NCBI GenBank assembly: GCA_014238905.1
Contig: JABAAE010000009.1
Span: 124,001 to 188,000, forward strand
Direction of reading: 5' to 3'
DNA length: 64,000 nt
Origin: Planctomycetota bacterium
GTDB lineage: Bacteria; Planctomycetota; Planctomycetia; Pirellulales; Pirellulaceae
Below are positions 9,022 to 18,496 of this stretch, one piece after another (positions within the stretch are counted from its first letter, which is position 1; every line of letters starts with the position of its first letter). The notes under the pieces were generated by a model that saw only the letters and a program-made list of their open reading frames with translations, made no database searches and had not been told where the DNA came from. Made by a program: the position numbers and the translations under genes.

Positions 9022-10299
9022 ATGCACCGATCTGATTTACGATTCATTCTGTTTGCTTTTTCCCTGATCATCACGCAATTTTCTTTTGGTCAGGATTGGC
9101 CACAATTTCGAGGTCCTCATGGTAATGGTCATGCTGATGCCATGAAACTTCCTACGCAATGGAGTGAATCCGAAAACGTCGATTGGAAGACAGAACTTCC
9201 GGGTCGAGGTTGGTCTTCACCGGTCATCTCCAACAATCAGGTCTGGATGACTTCTGCGATTGAGACCGAAAACGGACCGGTCGAACTCATCGCGATTTGC
9301 GTCGATAAAACAAGTGGACAAATACAGCACCAAGTTTCACTTTTCAAATTGGACAAAGATGAAAAAATCCATGTACTCAACAGTTATGCCTCACCAACTC
9401 CGGTTATTTCGGCAGACCGCGTCTTTTGCCATTTCGGTAATTATGGAACCGCCTGCCTAAATTTAAAATCAGGAATGGTCATTTGGAAAACCAATCGATT
9501 TCATTATGACACGCAAGATAATGGCCCGGGTGCTTCGCCTGTTGTCTGGAAAAACCTGTTGTTTTTTAACTGTGACGGCCGTGACGTGCAATTTGCAGTC
9601 GCGCTTGAACAGAAAACAGGCAAGGTGGTCTGGAAGGTTGAGAGATCCGGCAAATTACATGACAACAAGGATTTCCAGAAATCTTACTGTACACCCGCCA
9701 TTCTTCAAACCGAGGGAGTTGAACAACTGGTATCACCAGCAGCCGATTGGGTGTACTCCTATGATCCAAAAACTGGGAGAGAGCTTTGGAAGGTCAATTA
9801 CGGGCAACTCGGATTTTCGACCGTTCCCAAGCCTGTGTTCCATGGAGGCACCGCGTTTATTTTAACCAGTTACATGAAATCCAAACTATTGGCGATTGAT
9901 TGCCTGGCGACCAAAAAGCAAAGCAGTGGTTCCACGACGGCGACTATCAAATGGACTTCCAGTAGTAACATGCCGCAAAAACCTTCTCTTTTGGTCATTG
10001 AACAGAATCTATACGCCATCAACGACAAAGGCATTCTTACCTGTTTGAGAACCGACACTGGCAAAACAATATTCCAACATCGAATAAGGGGAAATTTTTC
10101 GGCATCACCAATTTATGCTGGCGGACACCTTTACTTTTGCGATCAGTCGGGAGAAACGACGGTATTGAAACATGGCAACCAGTACCAGCAAGTGGCGAAA
10201 AACCAATTGGACGGAAAGTTAATGGCATCTCCCGCGGTAGCTGATGGCTCGATTTTCCTGCGAACCGATCAAGCGATCTATCGAATTGGCCAAGAGTAA
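9022..10299 (+). CDS. Secreted PQQ-binding-like beta-propeller protein
   Basis: A 425-residue exported protein built of PQQ/BamB-like propeller repeats. The ATG at 9022 is chosen since it begins a clear signal peptide (about residues 1-24, ending SFG-QDWPQFRGP); an upstream ATG at 8974 would bury it. Blade motifs include TSGQIQHQVS, LKSGMVIWK, QKTGKVVWKVE, PKTGRELWKVNYG and TDTGKTIFQHR, the W-x-K turns characteristic of the family. No catalytic residues of a quinoprotein dehydrogenase can be assigned, so it is likely a binding or scaffold protein outside the cytoplasmic membrane. It resembles the propeller half of the fusion at 4.2 kb but lacks the esterase. Confidence 0.88.
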   Translation: MHRSDLRFILFAFSLIITQFSFGQDWPQFRGPHGNGHADAMKLPTQWSESENVDWKTELPGRGWSSPVISNNQVWMTSAIETENGPVELIAICVDKTSGQIQHQVSLFKLDKDEKIHVLNSYASPTPVISADRVFCHFGNYGTACLNLKSGMVIWKTNRFHYDTQDNGPGASPVVWKNLLFFNCDGRDVQFAVALEQKTGKVVWKVERSGKLHDNKDFQKSYCTPAILQTEGVEQLVSPAADWVYSYDPKTGRELWKVNYGQLGFSTVPKPVFHGGTAFILTSYMKSKLLAIDCLATKKQSSGSTTATIKWTSSSNMPQKPSLLVIEQNLYAINDKGILTCLRTDTGKTIFQHRIRGNFSASPIYAGGHLYFCDQSGETTVLKHGNQYQQVAKNQLDGKLMASPAVADGSIFLRTDQAIYRIGQE

Positions 10300-10563
10300 C
10301 TAAAACCGATCTTCCCTCGCGGATCATAAGACCGGCACCAGAAAAGGGTCATTTGGTCGGATTACGAATTCTATCGAGTGCAGTTGGGTATTCGCGAGTG
10401 GCTTTCCCCATACAAAACGGATAACATTATTTGCATCCCATCGGATTGTTGGATGAAATGAAGGCCAACCCTGACACTTTCCCCTAAACACTGAGTATCG
10501 TGTGTTACGGTGCACAACGTGCCCTCAACCTCCATTCCTTAACACGCAGGAGACTTTAATCAG

Positions 10564-11595
10564 ATGATCGGACCAATTCACTCACTCCGCATCCATAGAA
10601 CCGGTCAAGTAGCCAGATCTATCTTGCTCGGCGCAATTCTACTGGCGGTGGTCGTCGGGGCGGTGTGGGAATTCGGGATCACGATCGCCGGCTACAAAAA
10701 TGCCATCCTCCAACTCGAGAAAATCTCAGCGGAAAAACTGCTGACAGTGACATCCAGAATGGATGTGCTGAAACAACTTGGTGGCAAGACCCCCGAATCC
10801 AAGTTCTCCATGATTGATCTGCGAAATGAAGACAACTCCAAGGACATCAAGTTCCAACGAAAGGATTCATACAAGTGGAAGAGGATCATTCCCGGAAAGA
10901 AAACCATGGAGCTGATTGTCAACTATGAACGAATTGAATTAAACGTACAGGATGGTAAAAAACCAGACGACATTGCTGATAGTGATTGGGTTTTTAAAAG
11001 TTTCTACAGACCAGAGGACGCGCCCAAAGAAGTCACCATCACGGTAAAACGAAAGCCAAAACACGTCACTCTGTTTGAATTCCTCGATCAGAATATTGAT
11101 GGAAAAATCTCAGATGACGAATTGGTTCCGGAGTCCTCCATTCGCAAACAGATGAACCTTTTTGATGGCAACGAGGATGGACTGGTATCATTCGAGGAAT
11201 TTAAGGCTGCCCTGAGTGAACTTGAAAAAGAAGGCCCCTTAACCAAGGAAAAAGAGTATGAGATGGTGGGAGGTCAATCTCCCGGTGAAGGAAACTCGAT
11301 GCCAACCAACGGTGGCGAAACCTTTGGTGGTGAAAATCAGAGCAGGGGCACCGGAAACGGATTTGACCCCGCAGCATTTTTCGACCGCATGGATGAGAAT
11401 CAAGACGGCAAACTTTCCGGAACGGAAATTCCAGAAAGAATGAAAGATCGAATCGATAGCATGGACACCAACAACAACGGGGCCATCGAAAGAGAAGAGT
11501 TCATCAATAGATTGCCGGAGCGTCCCTCCGGCAGGAGACCTGCTGGAACACCTCCGCAAGAGAAAGCCGACGATCCCGGTTCCCAGAAAGACTAG
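10564..11595 (+). CDS. Membrane-anchored EF-hand calcium-binding protein
   Basis: A 343-residue protein with one N-terminal membrane segment (about residues 18-43) and four canonical EF-hand loops: DQNIDGKISDDE from 175, DGNEDGLVSFEE from 201, DENQDGKLSGTE from 277 and DTNNNGAIEREE from 301. The loops form two pairs separated by a Gly/Ser/Asn-rich linker (about 225-268), and the C-terminus is Pro/Arg/Lys-rich. Residues 45-170 between anchor and first loop are of unknown fold. All loops have Asp at position 1, Gly at 6 and Glu at 12, so calcium binding is likely. AGGAG lies 12 bases before the ATG. Function beyond calcium binding cannot be stated. Confidence 0.85.
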   Translation: MIGPIHSLRIHRTGQVARSILLGAILLAVVVGAVWEFGITIAGYKNAILQLEKISAEKLLTVTSRMDVLKQLGGKTPESKFSMIDLRNEDNSKDIKFQRKDSYKWKRIIPGKKTMELIVNYERIELNVQDGKKPDDIADSDWVFKSFYRPEDAPKEVTITVKRKPKHVTLFEFLDQNIDGKISDDELVPESSIRKQMNLFDGNEDGLVSFEEFKAALSELEKEGPLTKEKEYEMVGGQSPGEGNSMPTNGGETFGGENQSRGTGNGFDPAAFFDRMDENQDGKLSGTEIPERMKDRIDSMDTNNNGAIEREEFINRLPERPSGRRPAGTPPQEKADDPGSQKD

Positions 11596-11752
11596 ATCAC
11601 TAATCCTTTCCAAATGGCACGTCATCATTGAGGTGGGAACCTGCAGGATTTCTGGCCAGCCCCAAAACTCAAAGAGACTAACAAAAAAACATTGAATTTT
11701 CCGGACTTCAGATTTTTCGGTTTTGACCCAAACCTACTAAAAGGAATCCACA

Positions 11753-12505
11753 ATGGAATCGTTGAACAGACGTAATTTTTCGAAAGCTTCACTGGGCTCT
11801 CTCCTGACGTATTCTCTTTTCAGCAGTTTGTTTGAGGCCGATGCTTGGGGCAATGAAATCCAGCCGCTTGCCGCCGATTTCCTAAAGGACATGAATACCC
11901 TTAGCAGCGACTTGAAAAGCCACAAAATCTCCCAGCCAGATTGGCAAAAACGGTGTGAGTCCTTCATGGAAAAAGTAGAACTGGCTGATTTCATGAAGTT
12001 CATTAACTTCGAGAAACTGACGAAGAATTTAAAGCCCCGTAAAAAGGGTGAAAGCTCACTCAGTGTCAGTTTTCCAGAGGTGGAAGGCTTGCCCACCCGC
12101 CTTATCTACGGCCGGCAGCTTTTCGCCCTCGGGAAAGGGCGGTCGGTCGTTCCCCACGGACATTACAACATGGCAACGTCATTCTTGATCCTGGGAGGCG
12201 AATTTCACGGGCGACATTATGATCGTCTTCAAGACGGTGACGATCATATGATTATCAAACCCACCATTGACAGTACGTTTGGCAAGGGTGATTTTTCGAC
12301 GATTTCTGACTTCAAGGACAATGTGCACTGGTTCACGGCAAAAAGTAACACCGGTTTTATTTTCAATATCCACGTCCTTAACATTGATCCAAAAATCAAG
12401 AAAAACGGTCGAGTCTACATTGATCCCGATGGGGAAAAACTTGCCGGTGGAAAAATCAAGGCCATGAAAATGAAATCGACTGAGGCTCATCACAAGTATG
12501 GGTAA
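11753..12505 (+). CDS. Secreted cupin-like protein of unknown function
   Basis: A 250-residue protein with an arginine-pair leader (NRRNFSKASLGSLLTYSLF), probably exported by Tat. The first half is helical and charged. In the second half, VVPHGHYNMATSFLILGGEFHGRHYDR (residues about 131-157, His at 134, 136, 151 and 154) is the kind of His-rich beta segment seen in metal-binding cupins, followed by more strands. I call it cupin-like on that basis only. AAGGA is correctly placed before the ATG at 11753. It lies between the EF-hand and esterase genes on the same strand, 157 and 143 bases from them. No named family can be assigned with confidence. Confidence 0.75.
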   Translation: MESLNRRNFSKASLGSLLTYSLFSSLFEADAWGNEIQPLAADFLKDMNTLSSDLKSHKISQPDWQKRCESFMEKVELADFMKFINFEKLTKNLKPRKKGESSLSVSFPEVEGLPTRLIYGRQLFALGKGRSVVPHGHYNMATSFLILGGEFHGRHYDRLQDGDDHMIIKPTIDSTFGKGDFSTISDFKDNVHWFTAKSNTGFIFNIHVLNIDPKIKKNGRVYIDPDGEKLAGGKIKAMKMKSTEAHHKYG

Positions 12506-12648
12506 TTTGGATGGGACGGCGCCAATTGCCGAATGATCCGCAACGGCGACCATTCGATCCTTTTTCAGGTGATCATCCTTGGTTCCGCTTGAATCGGAAA
12601 AACTTGATTGGGAAGGGATTCGTGATGGAATGGTCAGCATGATGCCGA

Positions 12649-13863
12649 GTGTTCCAAAAGAAAAAAACGTCGCTATCTGGTCTGGATCCCATTTCTTTTT
12701 TTAACCGGCTGCCGAACTGTCCAACAAAAAGAAATATTCCTCCCTTTTTTCTAGCATTGATAACAAGAGCAGGTTGTTGGATGAGTGCCGAAATCGCTGC
12801 CCAGATTGTCTCTCCTCAAGTCGACCAACGACAGGTTACATTTCGCCTCGTGGCTCCTCTTGCACGTGAAGTGAAAGTCACCGGTATTGATGGACAACCT
12901 GATCTGGCTATGCAAAGGGGAGCCAACGGACTCTGGCAGGGAACCATTGGCCCACTGGAACCAGAGATTTACAGCTACAGTTTTCTCGTTGACGGGACCA
13001 GATTGAACGATCCCTCCAATCGTTACGTCAAGAAGTGGCTAAGCCTCACGAGCCTGTTTGAGATCACCGGTGGACTGATTCATGAAAATTGGCTGGTGCC
13101 GCATGGAGATCTCCACCACCATCTCTATGATTCAATTTCGACCGGGGTCCAACGAGGCGTACAGGTTTACACACCACCCCAGTACTCAACCCTTACGGAC
13201 GAACTACCCGTTGTTTTTCTCCTGCATGGATATGGTGATGACGAAACCGCCTGGACCGAAGTCGGAAGGGCAAGCATGATTCTTGACAACCTAATCCACC
13301 AACAGAGAATTCCTCCTGTGGTGTTAGTGATGCCAAATGGACATCCAACCCGCCTTGACATCCAACGTGATTTTGACCAATACGCTTCCGAAAACATCAG
13401 CAACATGGAAAAAGACCTTTTGCAGGACCTGCTTCCGTTTTTAGACCGTCGCTACCGGATATCAAAAAAACCTCAGCATCGGGCTCTGGCTGGCTTGTCG
13501 ATGGGCGGCGGGCAAGCCATCGCTCTTGGGTTAAAACATCTCGACCAATTCTCCCGAATCGGTAGTTTCAGCGCATCGGCACCACACGGCAATTTTGAGA
13601 ATATCGATCTTCAAATGAAAATGAATGCGAAAGACTTTGAATCTTGCAACTCAGTTCTGAACTTGTTCTGGATTGGATGCGGCAAAGATGATTTCTTATT
13701 GGACCGCAATAAGCACTTCGTCAAATGGCTTCGATCTCGGAAAATCAAACATAGTTTTCAATTAACCGATGGTGGCCATGATTGGACCGTCTGGAGACGG
13801 TACTTTGTTGATTTCATGACAGCAGTTTTTTTGAAGCCAGAATCAGAAGATCGGCCTGATTGA
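12649..13863 (+). CDS. Enterochelin-esterase-like / esterase-D family hydrolase
   Basis: An exported or cytoplasmic esterase of up to 404 residues. An N-terminal early-set (CBM48-like) beta domain (EVKVTGIDGQPDLAM...) precedes the esterase-D alpha/beta hydrolase. The oxyanion region is VVFLLHGYGDDETAW, the nucleophile elbow GLSMGGG with Ser284 (numbered from the GTG at 12649), and the catalytic His is in GGHDW at 377. The domain order resembles xylan/feruloyl esterases and Fes. Two starts are possible: GTG at 12649, which includes a hydrophobic stretch that could be a leader, or ATG at 12781. I keep the longer form but am unsure. Likely acts on esters of carbohydrate or phenolic compounds. 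Confidence 0.86.
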   Translation: MFQKKKTSLSGLDPISFFNRLPNCPTKRNIPPFFLALITRAGCWMSAEIAAQIVSPQVDQRQVTFRLVAPLAREVKVTGIDGQPDLAMQRGANGLWQGTIGPLEPEIYSYSFLVDGTRLNDPSNRYVKKWLSLTSLFEITGGLIHENWLVPHGDLHHHLYDSISTGVQRGVQVYTPPQYSTLTDELPVVFLLHGYGDDETAWTEVGRASMILDNLIHQQRIPPVVLVMPNGHPTRLDIQRDFDQYASENISNMEKDLLQDLLPFLDRRYRISKKPQHRALAGLSMGGGQAIALGLKHLDQFSRIGSFSASAPHGNFENIDLQMKMNAKDFESCNSVLNLFWIGCGKDDFLLDRNKHFVKWLRSRKIKHSFQLTDGGHDWTVWRRYFVDFMTAVFLKPESEDRPD

Positions 13864-14085
13864 ATCCCGAATCATAACTACGCAATACCTCAAGAGTGGT
13901 TTTCAGCACCGGGCTGATGTGGTAACCGAAGTCCGATGGAAAACGCCATCCCTTCTTTAGAAACAAAATGTTAAAAAACGAGAAGATGGTTTGGTGCCAA
14001 CGGGGTTCTAGAACGGCATTGGTTTGCTATCATGGTAAATCATTTTAAAACTGGATTATTGATCTCAAGAATATAGAGGTAAATT

Positions 14086-14595
14086 ATGTCGCGAACTGGT
14101 GCCATCACTTTCAAGGGACATCCGATGACGTTGGCCGGGGAAGCAGTGGCCGTTGGATCGGCAGGACCCGACTTTCAACTGCACTACTACCGAGAGGGGA
14201 TGCAAACACTAAGCCTGTCTGACTTGAAGGGAAAAAAAACACTTATCAGTGTTGTACCATCGCTTGACACCGGCGTTTGTGCCATTCAAACCAAGGCATT
14301 TAATGAAAAGGTCGCTGCTTTGGGTGACTCGGTCAATGCGGTGACGGTGAGCTTGGATCTTCCTTTTGCACAGGGAAGATTTTGCGGCGCAGAAGGAATC
14401 GACAACATGCAGGTGGCCAGCGACTACCAACAACGTCGTTTCGGACAAGCTTACGGGGTCCTGATCGAAGAATTGATGCTGCTCGCACGAGCGGTATTCG
14501 TATTGGACGAGGCTGGAGTTGTTACGCACGCCGAAGTCGTCAACGAAGTAACCACCGAACCTGACTACGACTCAGCACTTGCGGCCTTGGCCTAA
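14086..14595 (+). CDS. tpx: Thiol peroxidase (Tpx)
   Basis: A 169-residue atypical two-cysteine peroxiredoxin, the normal length for Tpx. The peroxidatic motif PSLDTGVC puts the active cysteine at residue 65 and the resolving cysteine at 100 in RFCGAEGI, matching Cys61 and Cys95 of the E. coli enzyme. It reduces hydrogen peroxide and alkyl hydroperoxides with electrons from thioredoxin in the cytoplasm. AGAGGT lies a few bases before the ATG. The gene stands alone between a rightward esterase gene and a convergent DUF1501 gene; 222 unassigned bases precede it and presumably hold its promoter, but I could not pick out convincing -35/-10 boxes. Confidence 0.95.
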   Translation: MSRTGAITFKGHPMTLAGEAVAVGSAGPDFQLHYYREGMQTLSLSDLKGKKTLISVVPSLDTGVCAIQTKAFNEKVAALGDSVNAVTVSLDLPFAQGRFCGAEGIDNMQVASDYQQRRFGQAYGVLIEELMLLARAVFVLDEAGVVTHAEVVNEVTTEPDYDSALAALA

Positions 14596-14663
14596 TCCAC
14601 CTGTTGGCGACCTCTGCCATTTGAAGAACGTCTTTATTTGAAGAACGTTTGCATTCAATAGAA

Positions 14664-16097
14664 TCACGTGAGACCTTTAATGGGATTGCCGTAGAAAACT
14701 GGAATTGGACGGTCCAGTAGATCGAACCAACTCGCCGATTTGGGCAGACCAAGCGCATCATAGATCGTTGCCGCGAGATTCTCAGGTAATTGGGGGTCAT
14801 CTTTCGGGGAGCCACCCTGATTATCCGATGAACCGATCACGCGGCCCCCATTAATTCCTCCGCCAGCCAAAAGCACTGTTTGCACTTTCCCCCAATGATC
14901 ACGTCCCGGTAGCTCATAGGCAGCTGGCAACGTAAAAATCCGCGGTGTTCTACCAAATTCGCTTCCCATTACAATCATTGTTGAATCAAGCATTCCCGAT
15001 TGATCTAGATCTTCAATCAGGGCCGATACGGCTTGATCCATGGGTGGCAACAGGTAATTCTTTAAATTCGGAAAAGCATTGCCGTGCGTATCCCAAGTCT
15101 CATTATTTCCCAGATTGACTTGAACCAGATTCACACCATTTTCAACAAGTCGTTTGGCCAGCAGACAAGACCAACCAAATGTGTGTCGTCCATAGCGGTT
15201 TTTGGTTTTTTCGTCAGCGTCGTTGATATCGAAAACTTTGCGCATCCCGCCATCGGCTAACAACGAAATCGCTCGTTGCTGAAATCGATCAAAAGGCTCT
15301 ACCTCGGCCAGTTCTTCAAGTTCTCGGCGTTGCTTATCAAAAAGGTCGACCAACTGGGTACGCTCGTTGAATTTATTGAAGGACACCCCGGTCGGCAAAT
15401 CGAGACTAGGTGGAGTAAAACGGTACCCAGACGGCGTCTCTTTTCCACGGGCATGGTGAAATCCATGGGTCGGCCAAGAACCATAGGAATTTGGATTGAA
15501 CTTACTGCAATCCAAAAAATACGGATCCCGCCGACTGCCCATCACACCAGCGAATTGCCCCGGAAGCACTCGGCCGGTGCGATGGATTAACTTTTCAGGG
15601 AGAACAATTGCCGGTGGAAGATTGTTGGTCGTGCTGGTCAGTTGTCCAGCTATGGCAGCTATAGAGGGATGATCCGTCGGTTTTGGTTTATTCAAATCAA
15701 AACCAGTGGGTAGATCCGTTCGTCCTGAGAGCATCACCATGTGCCCTTGGGAATGCTCTTGATAGGGATGAGTCAAGCTCCGAACCAACGACCATTTCTC
15801 ACTGATTCCAGCCAACTTCGGTAAATGCTCACAAATATGCACCCCCGAGGTTTGTGTCGAGATCGGTTTGAATTCACCTCGAATCTCCTCCGGGGCATTC
15901 GGTTTCATATCGAAACTGTCCTGCTGAGCCAATCCACCAGAAAGGAAAATGTAAATGACATTTTTGGCTTTTGCTTTGTCGGGTGCAACTTCGGCATGTA
16001 GCCTCGATAGGTGACCGCTACCCATTCCCAGAATCCCGATTCCGCCCGCCATGACAGCAGTTCGTCGGGTGATATTTGGATGTTGCATTTTCATCAT
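14664..16097 (-). CDS. DUF1501 protein, Tat-exported
   Basis: A 477-residue DUF1501 protein, a family of the alkaline-phosphatase/sulfatase fold greatly expanded in planctomycetes. The leader TRRTAVMAGGIGILGMGSG is a twin-arginine signal. Family segments include FLSGGLAQQDSFDMKPNAP, VMGSEFGRTPR and GRDHWGKVQTVLLAGGG near the C-terminus. GAGGGAG lies six bases before the ATG at 16097. It follows the sulfatase gene by 120 bases on the same strand and may share its transcript. DUF1501 genes are often paired with DUF1549/DUF1553 genes; no such partner is adjacent here. Enzymatic activity is unproven. Confidence 0.92.
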   Translation of the reverse strand: MMKMQHPNITRRTAVMAGGIGILGMGSGHLSRLHAEVAPDKAKAKNVIYIFLSGGLAQQDSFDMKPNAPEEIRGEFKPISTQTSGVHICEHLPKLAGISEKWSLVRSLTHPYQEHSQGHMVMLSGRTDLPTGFDLNKPKPTDHPSIAAIAGQLTSTTNNLPPAIVLPEKLIHRTGRVLPGQFAGVMGSRRDPYFLDCSKFNPNSYGSWPTHGFHHARGKETPSGYRFTPPSLDLPTGVSFNKFNERTQLVDLFDKQRRELEELAEVEPFDRFQQRAISLLADGGMRKVFDINDADEKTKNRYGRHTFGWSCLLAKRLVENGVNLVQVNLGNNETWDTHGNAFPNLKNYLLPPMDQAVSALIEDLDQSGMLDSTMIVMGSEFGRTPRIFTLPAAYELPGRDHWGKVQTVLLAGGGINGGRVIGSSDNQGGSPKDDPQLPENLAATIYDALGLPKSASWFDLLDRPIPVFYGNPIKGLT

Positions 16098-16217
16098 GAC
16101 TAACTCCCTCTACCAATCAACTGATCACCGCCGCCAACTAGGCATCAATACATCGCCTATCAATTTCACGCCCGCGATTTCTTTATCCTCGCTGAATCTG
16201 GCCACAGGATCAACAGA

Positions 16218-17831
16218 TTATTTGAAATTGCTGCCATTATCGGGAGGCATCGACAAATGCCAATCAACAACCTGCTGGGTCAATGTCTTCACGTTTTCAG
16301 CTTGGAGTGGATCAAGGGCAAGATTTTGTTCTTCACCGTGATCCTTAAAAATATTATAGAGAAAAGGACGCGAACCATCATAATCACAAAGCAGTTTCCA
16401 AGGGCCATTTCGAATCGCCAGGTCTGGCAAATCCAACATTCCCTTCCAACGTTTTCGATCAGGGGGACGCCGGAAAAAGAGCGGTTTTCGGCGACTATCA
16501 TGGGAATATCCCAACAAAGTCTGCAGAACGGATTCTCCATCCCAGTTAGGCTTGGCTGCAACCTCGGTTTCGGTCAATTCAATTAAAGAAGGGACCAAAT
16601 CAATCGCTGAAAAAATCGAATCTCGATTTTGACCACCGACCTCGTCCCCATTTAGAAATGACGGGCCCCAGACCACCAATGGAGAACGAATCCCGCCCTC
16701 AAATAAGGTGACCTTCGCTCCACGCAGTTCACCGGCGGAACCACAACCGGGTTCATGCCCATTATCGGAACAAATCAATAGCAGGGTGTTGTTTCTCAAT
16801 TCCTGATCGCCACGTATTAAATCGAACAATTTCCCAAGCTGATCATCCATCGTTTTCAGAACCGCAAGGTAGTTCGCTCGCCGTTTCTGTTTTGGATTCG
16901 CCGACCGACTGTATCTGTCTAACGGAGGGTGAAAGGGACTATGAACGTCATCTGGCCATAGGTTGATATAAAAAGGTTTTTTTCGTTTCTGCGCCTGCTT
17001 GATGAATTGAATTGCTTTTTCTGTAAAAGAAGCAGTGATTAGAGAACGATCTTCCCAATGAATTGGGCCCTTGCCAAGTTTATCCGAACCCAAAGCATGT
17101 TTTTGAGCTGCTGCCATCCCCGGAACATATTTGAGCGGCAGCACTCTCGGCCCCAAGCCTTCAAAATTAGTAAGCGATTGGTCAAACCCATATTCGGTAA
17201 TCAATGGTGCATCTCCCACATCACGTTGCCCTCCCATGTGCCATTTCCCAAAATGACCGGTCATATATCCGGACTGCTTCAACATTCTCGCCAACATTGG
17301 TGCTTGGGGATCGAGCCAATTCGCCATACCCCGTTGGGCATTGCTTTTTCGATTACTCAAGTAGGAGCCAATCCGCCACCGCTGCGGATACTGCCCTGTG
17401 GAAATAGCTGTTCGAGAGGGAGAGCAGATTGGAGAATTTACATAGAATTGTTCAAACGAGATTCCCTCCCGAGCCAACCGGTCGATATGACTGGTTTCGA
17501 TGTCGGTGTTCCCAAAACAAGAAAAATCAGCCCAGCCCATGTCATCAATAAAAACGAGGACAATATTGGGACGACTCGAGAAGTCTTTCGACGGTTTGCC
17601 ATTCTGTTGGTTCGCCTGCGGCATCGAGTTCTGCCCCTTGGCAACTTGCATTTCGGGCCCACTGAGGAGAAGTCCGCAAAAAACAATCAGCCTAATGCAG
17701 ACAGCAAAAACTGCATGAAATCGCTGCTTCGGTTGGTTTATTTCCATCTGTTGGTTTTTCAATTCAGTTCTTCGTAGGGATAAAAATTTATTGTAGACAA
17801 TTTCCATGCCGGCCACGGCATGTCGATTCAT
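16218..17831 (-). CDS. Cys-type sulfatase, exported
   Basis: A type I sulfatase that hydrolyses sulfate esters, probably of algal or animal polysaccharides. The metal-binding DDMGWAD motif is followed about 40 residues later by CSPSR, whose cysteine is converted to formylglycine, and by GHFGKWHMGG. The late motifs LICSDNGHEPG and GGIRSPLVVW are typical. The start is uncertain: ATG 17831 has GGAGG seven bases upstream but leaves about 36 residues before the hydrophobic leader, ATG 17747 would place the leader at the N-terminus but lacks a ribosome site, and ATG 17855 is also possible. Maturation needs an FGE encoded elsewhere, because the SUMF1-fold protein at the left edge lacks one active-site cysteine. 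Confidence 0.93.
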   Translation of the reverse strand: MNRHAVAGMEIVYNKFLSLRRTELKNQQMEINQPKQRFHAVFAVCIRLIVFCGLLLSGPEMQVAKGQNSMPQANQQNGKPSKDFSSRPNIVLVFIDDMGWADFSCFGNTDIETSHIDRLAREGISFEQFYVNSPICSPSRTAISTGQYPQRWRIGSYLSNRKSNAQRGMANWLDPQAPMLARMLKQSGYMTGHFGKWHMGGQRDVGDAPLITEYGFDQSLTNFEGLGPRVLPLKYVPGMAAAQKHALGSDKLGKGPIHWEDRSLITASFTEKAIQFIKQAQKRKKPFYINLWPDDVHSPFHPPLDRYSRSANPKQKRRANYLAVLKTMDDQLGKLFDLIRGDQELRNNTLLLICSDNGHEPGCGSAGELRGAKVTLFEGGIRSPLVVWGPSFLNGDEVGGQNRDSIFSAIDLVPSLIELTETEVAAKPNWDGESVLQTLLGYSHDSRRKPLFFRRPPDRKRWKGMLDLPDLAIRNGPWKLLCDYDGSRPFLYNIFKDHGEEQNLALDPLQAENVKTLTQQVVDWHLSMPPDNGSNFK

Positions 17832-17885
17832 CTCCAGACCTCCAACAACCTCCATAGGAGACTCCTATTTGAGTCGTTATTGCAT

Positions 17886-18431
17886 CTAACCGCTGCCTGC
17901 CAAACGATCCTGAACAATATCAAAGTGGTGGGTCACATGTCCTGCCAGAATAAACGCAAGAGCCCTCACCGAAAATTGACAACCACTGGCGATCCCTGTT
18001 CGCATTTCATAGTCGGGCGGCAACCGCTTTAGAAACATCAGATTCGATTGCCGGGAAAAGTCCAGTTCCTTCAGCAAATCACCAACCAGTGGTTTTTGAT
18101 AGTCGAGCTGATCGACGTACGGCCCTTGATCAAAACCGGACAACACCGTCTGATCACCACTTGCAAATCGATGCAACCGATAACCGAACACTTTTTCGCC
18201 ATCTATTAAATGACCGAGCACCTGCTTAATTGTCCACCGATAGGGAGCATGCACTTCCTGGGCCGTTTCCTCCGTCAGATTCGACAGCGAAATACGAATT
18301 TTCGATATCTGCGATTCAAGGATGCCCAAAATTTGGTTACCGTCAACTTTGGCAACGTAACCCGAATAAAACGGATCGAATTCATCCGAATGCGGACGAT
18401 TCTGAAAGTGCTCTGAGTTGAAATTCACCAA
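17886..18431 (-). CDS. DinB-like (YfiT/DinB_2) metal-binding protein
   Basis: A 181-residue four-helix-bundle protein of the DinB/YfiT superfamily. The metal-binding histidines are suggested by GHLIDGEKVFGYR (about residue 76) and AGHVTHHFDIVQ near the C-terminus. Some members act as thiol-dependent (bacillithiol or similar) transferases and others as hydrolases; the role here is unknown. The start is a TTG at 18431 or the adjacent GTG at 18428; AGGAG lies six bases before the TTG. It sits between aldo/keto reductase and sulfatase genes on the same strand with short gaps (65 and 54 bases), consistent with one leftward operon. Confidence 0.82.
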   Translation of the reverse strand: MVNFNSEHFQNRPHSDEFDPFYSGYVAKVDGNQILGILESQISKIRISLSNLTEETAQEVHAPYRWTIKQVLGHLIDGEKVFGYRLHRFASGDQTVLSGFDQGPYVDQLDYQKPLVGDLLKELDFSRQSNLMFLKRLPPDYEMRTGIASGCQFSVRALAFILAGHVTHHFDIVQDRLAGSG

Positions 18432-18496
18432 TCGAAACTCCTGAAAGCAGGCTTGGCAGATCTTCTTAAAAAAACAGACCGGCTGATTCGGTTGAC

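Noticed and set aside
17058-17777. Rightward 239-codon frame opposite the sulfatase gene
   Set aside because: Antisense to clear sulfatase motifs, rich in Arg, Pro and Cys, no ribosome site.
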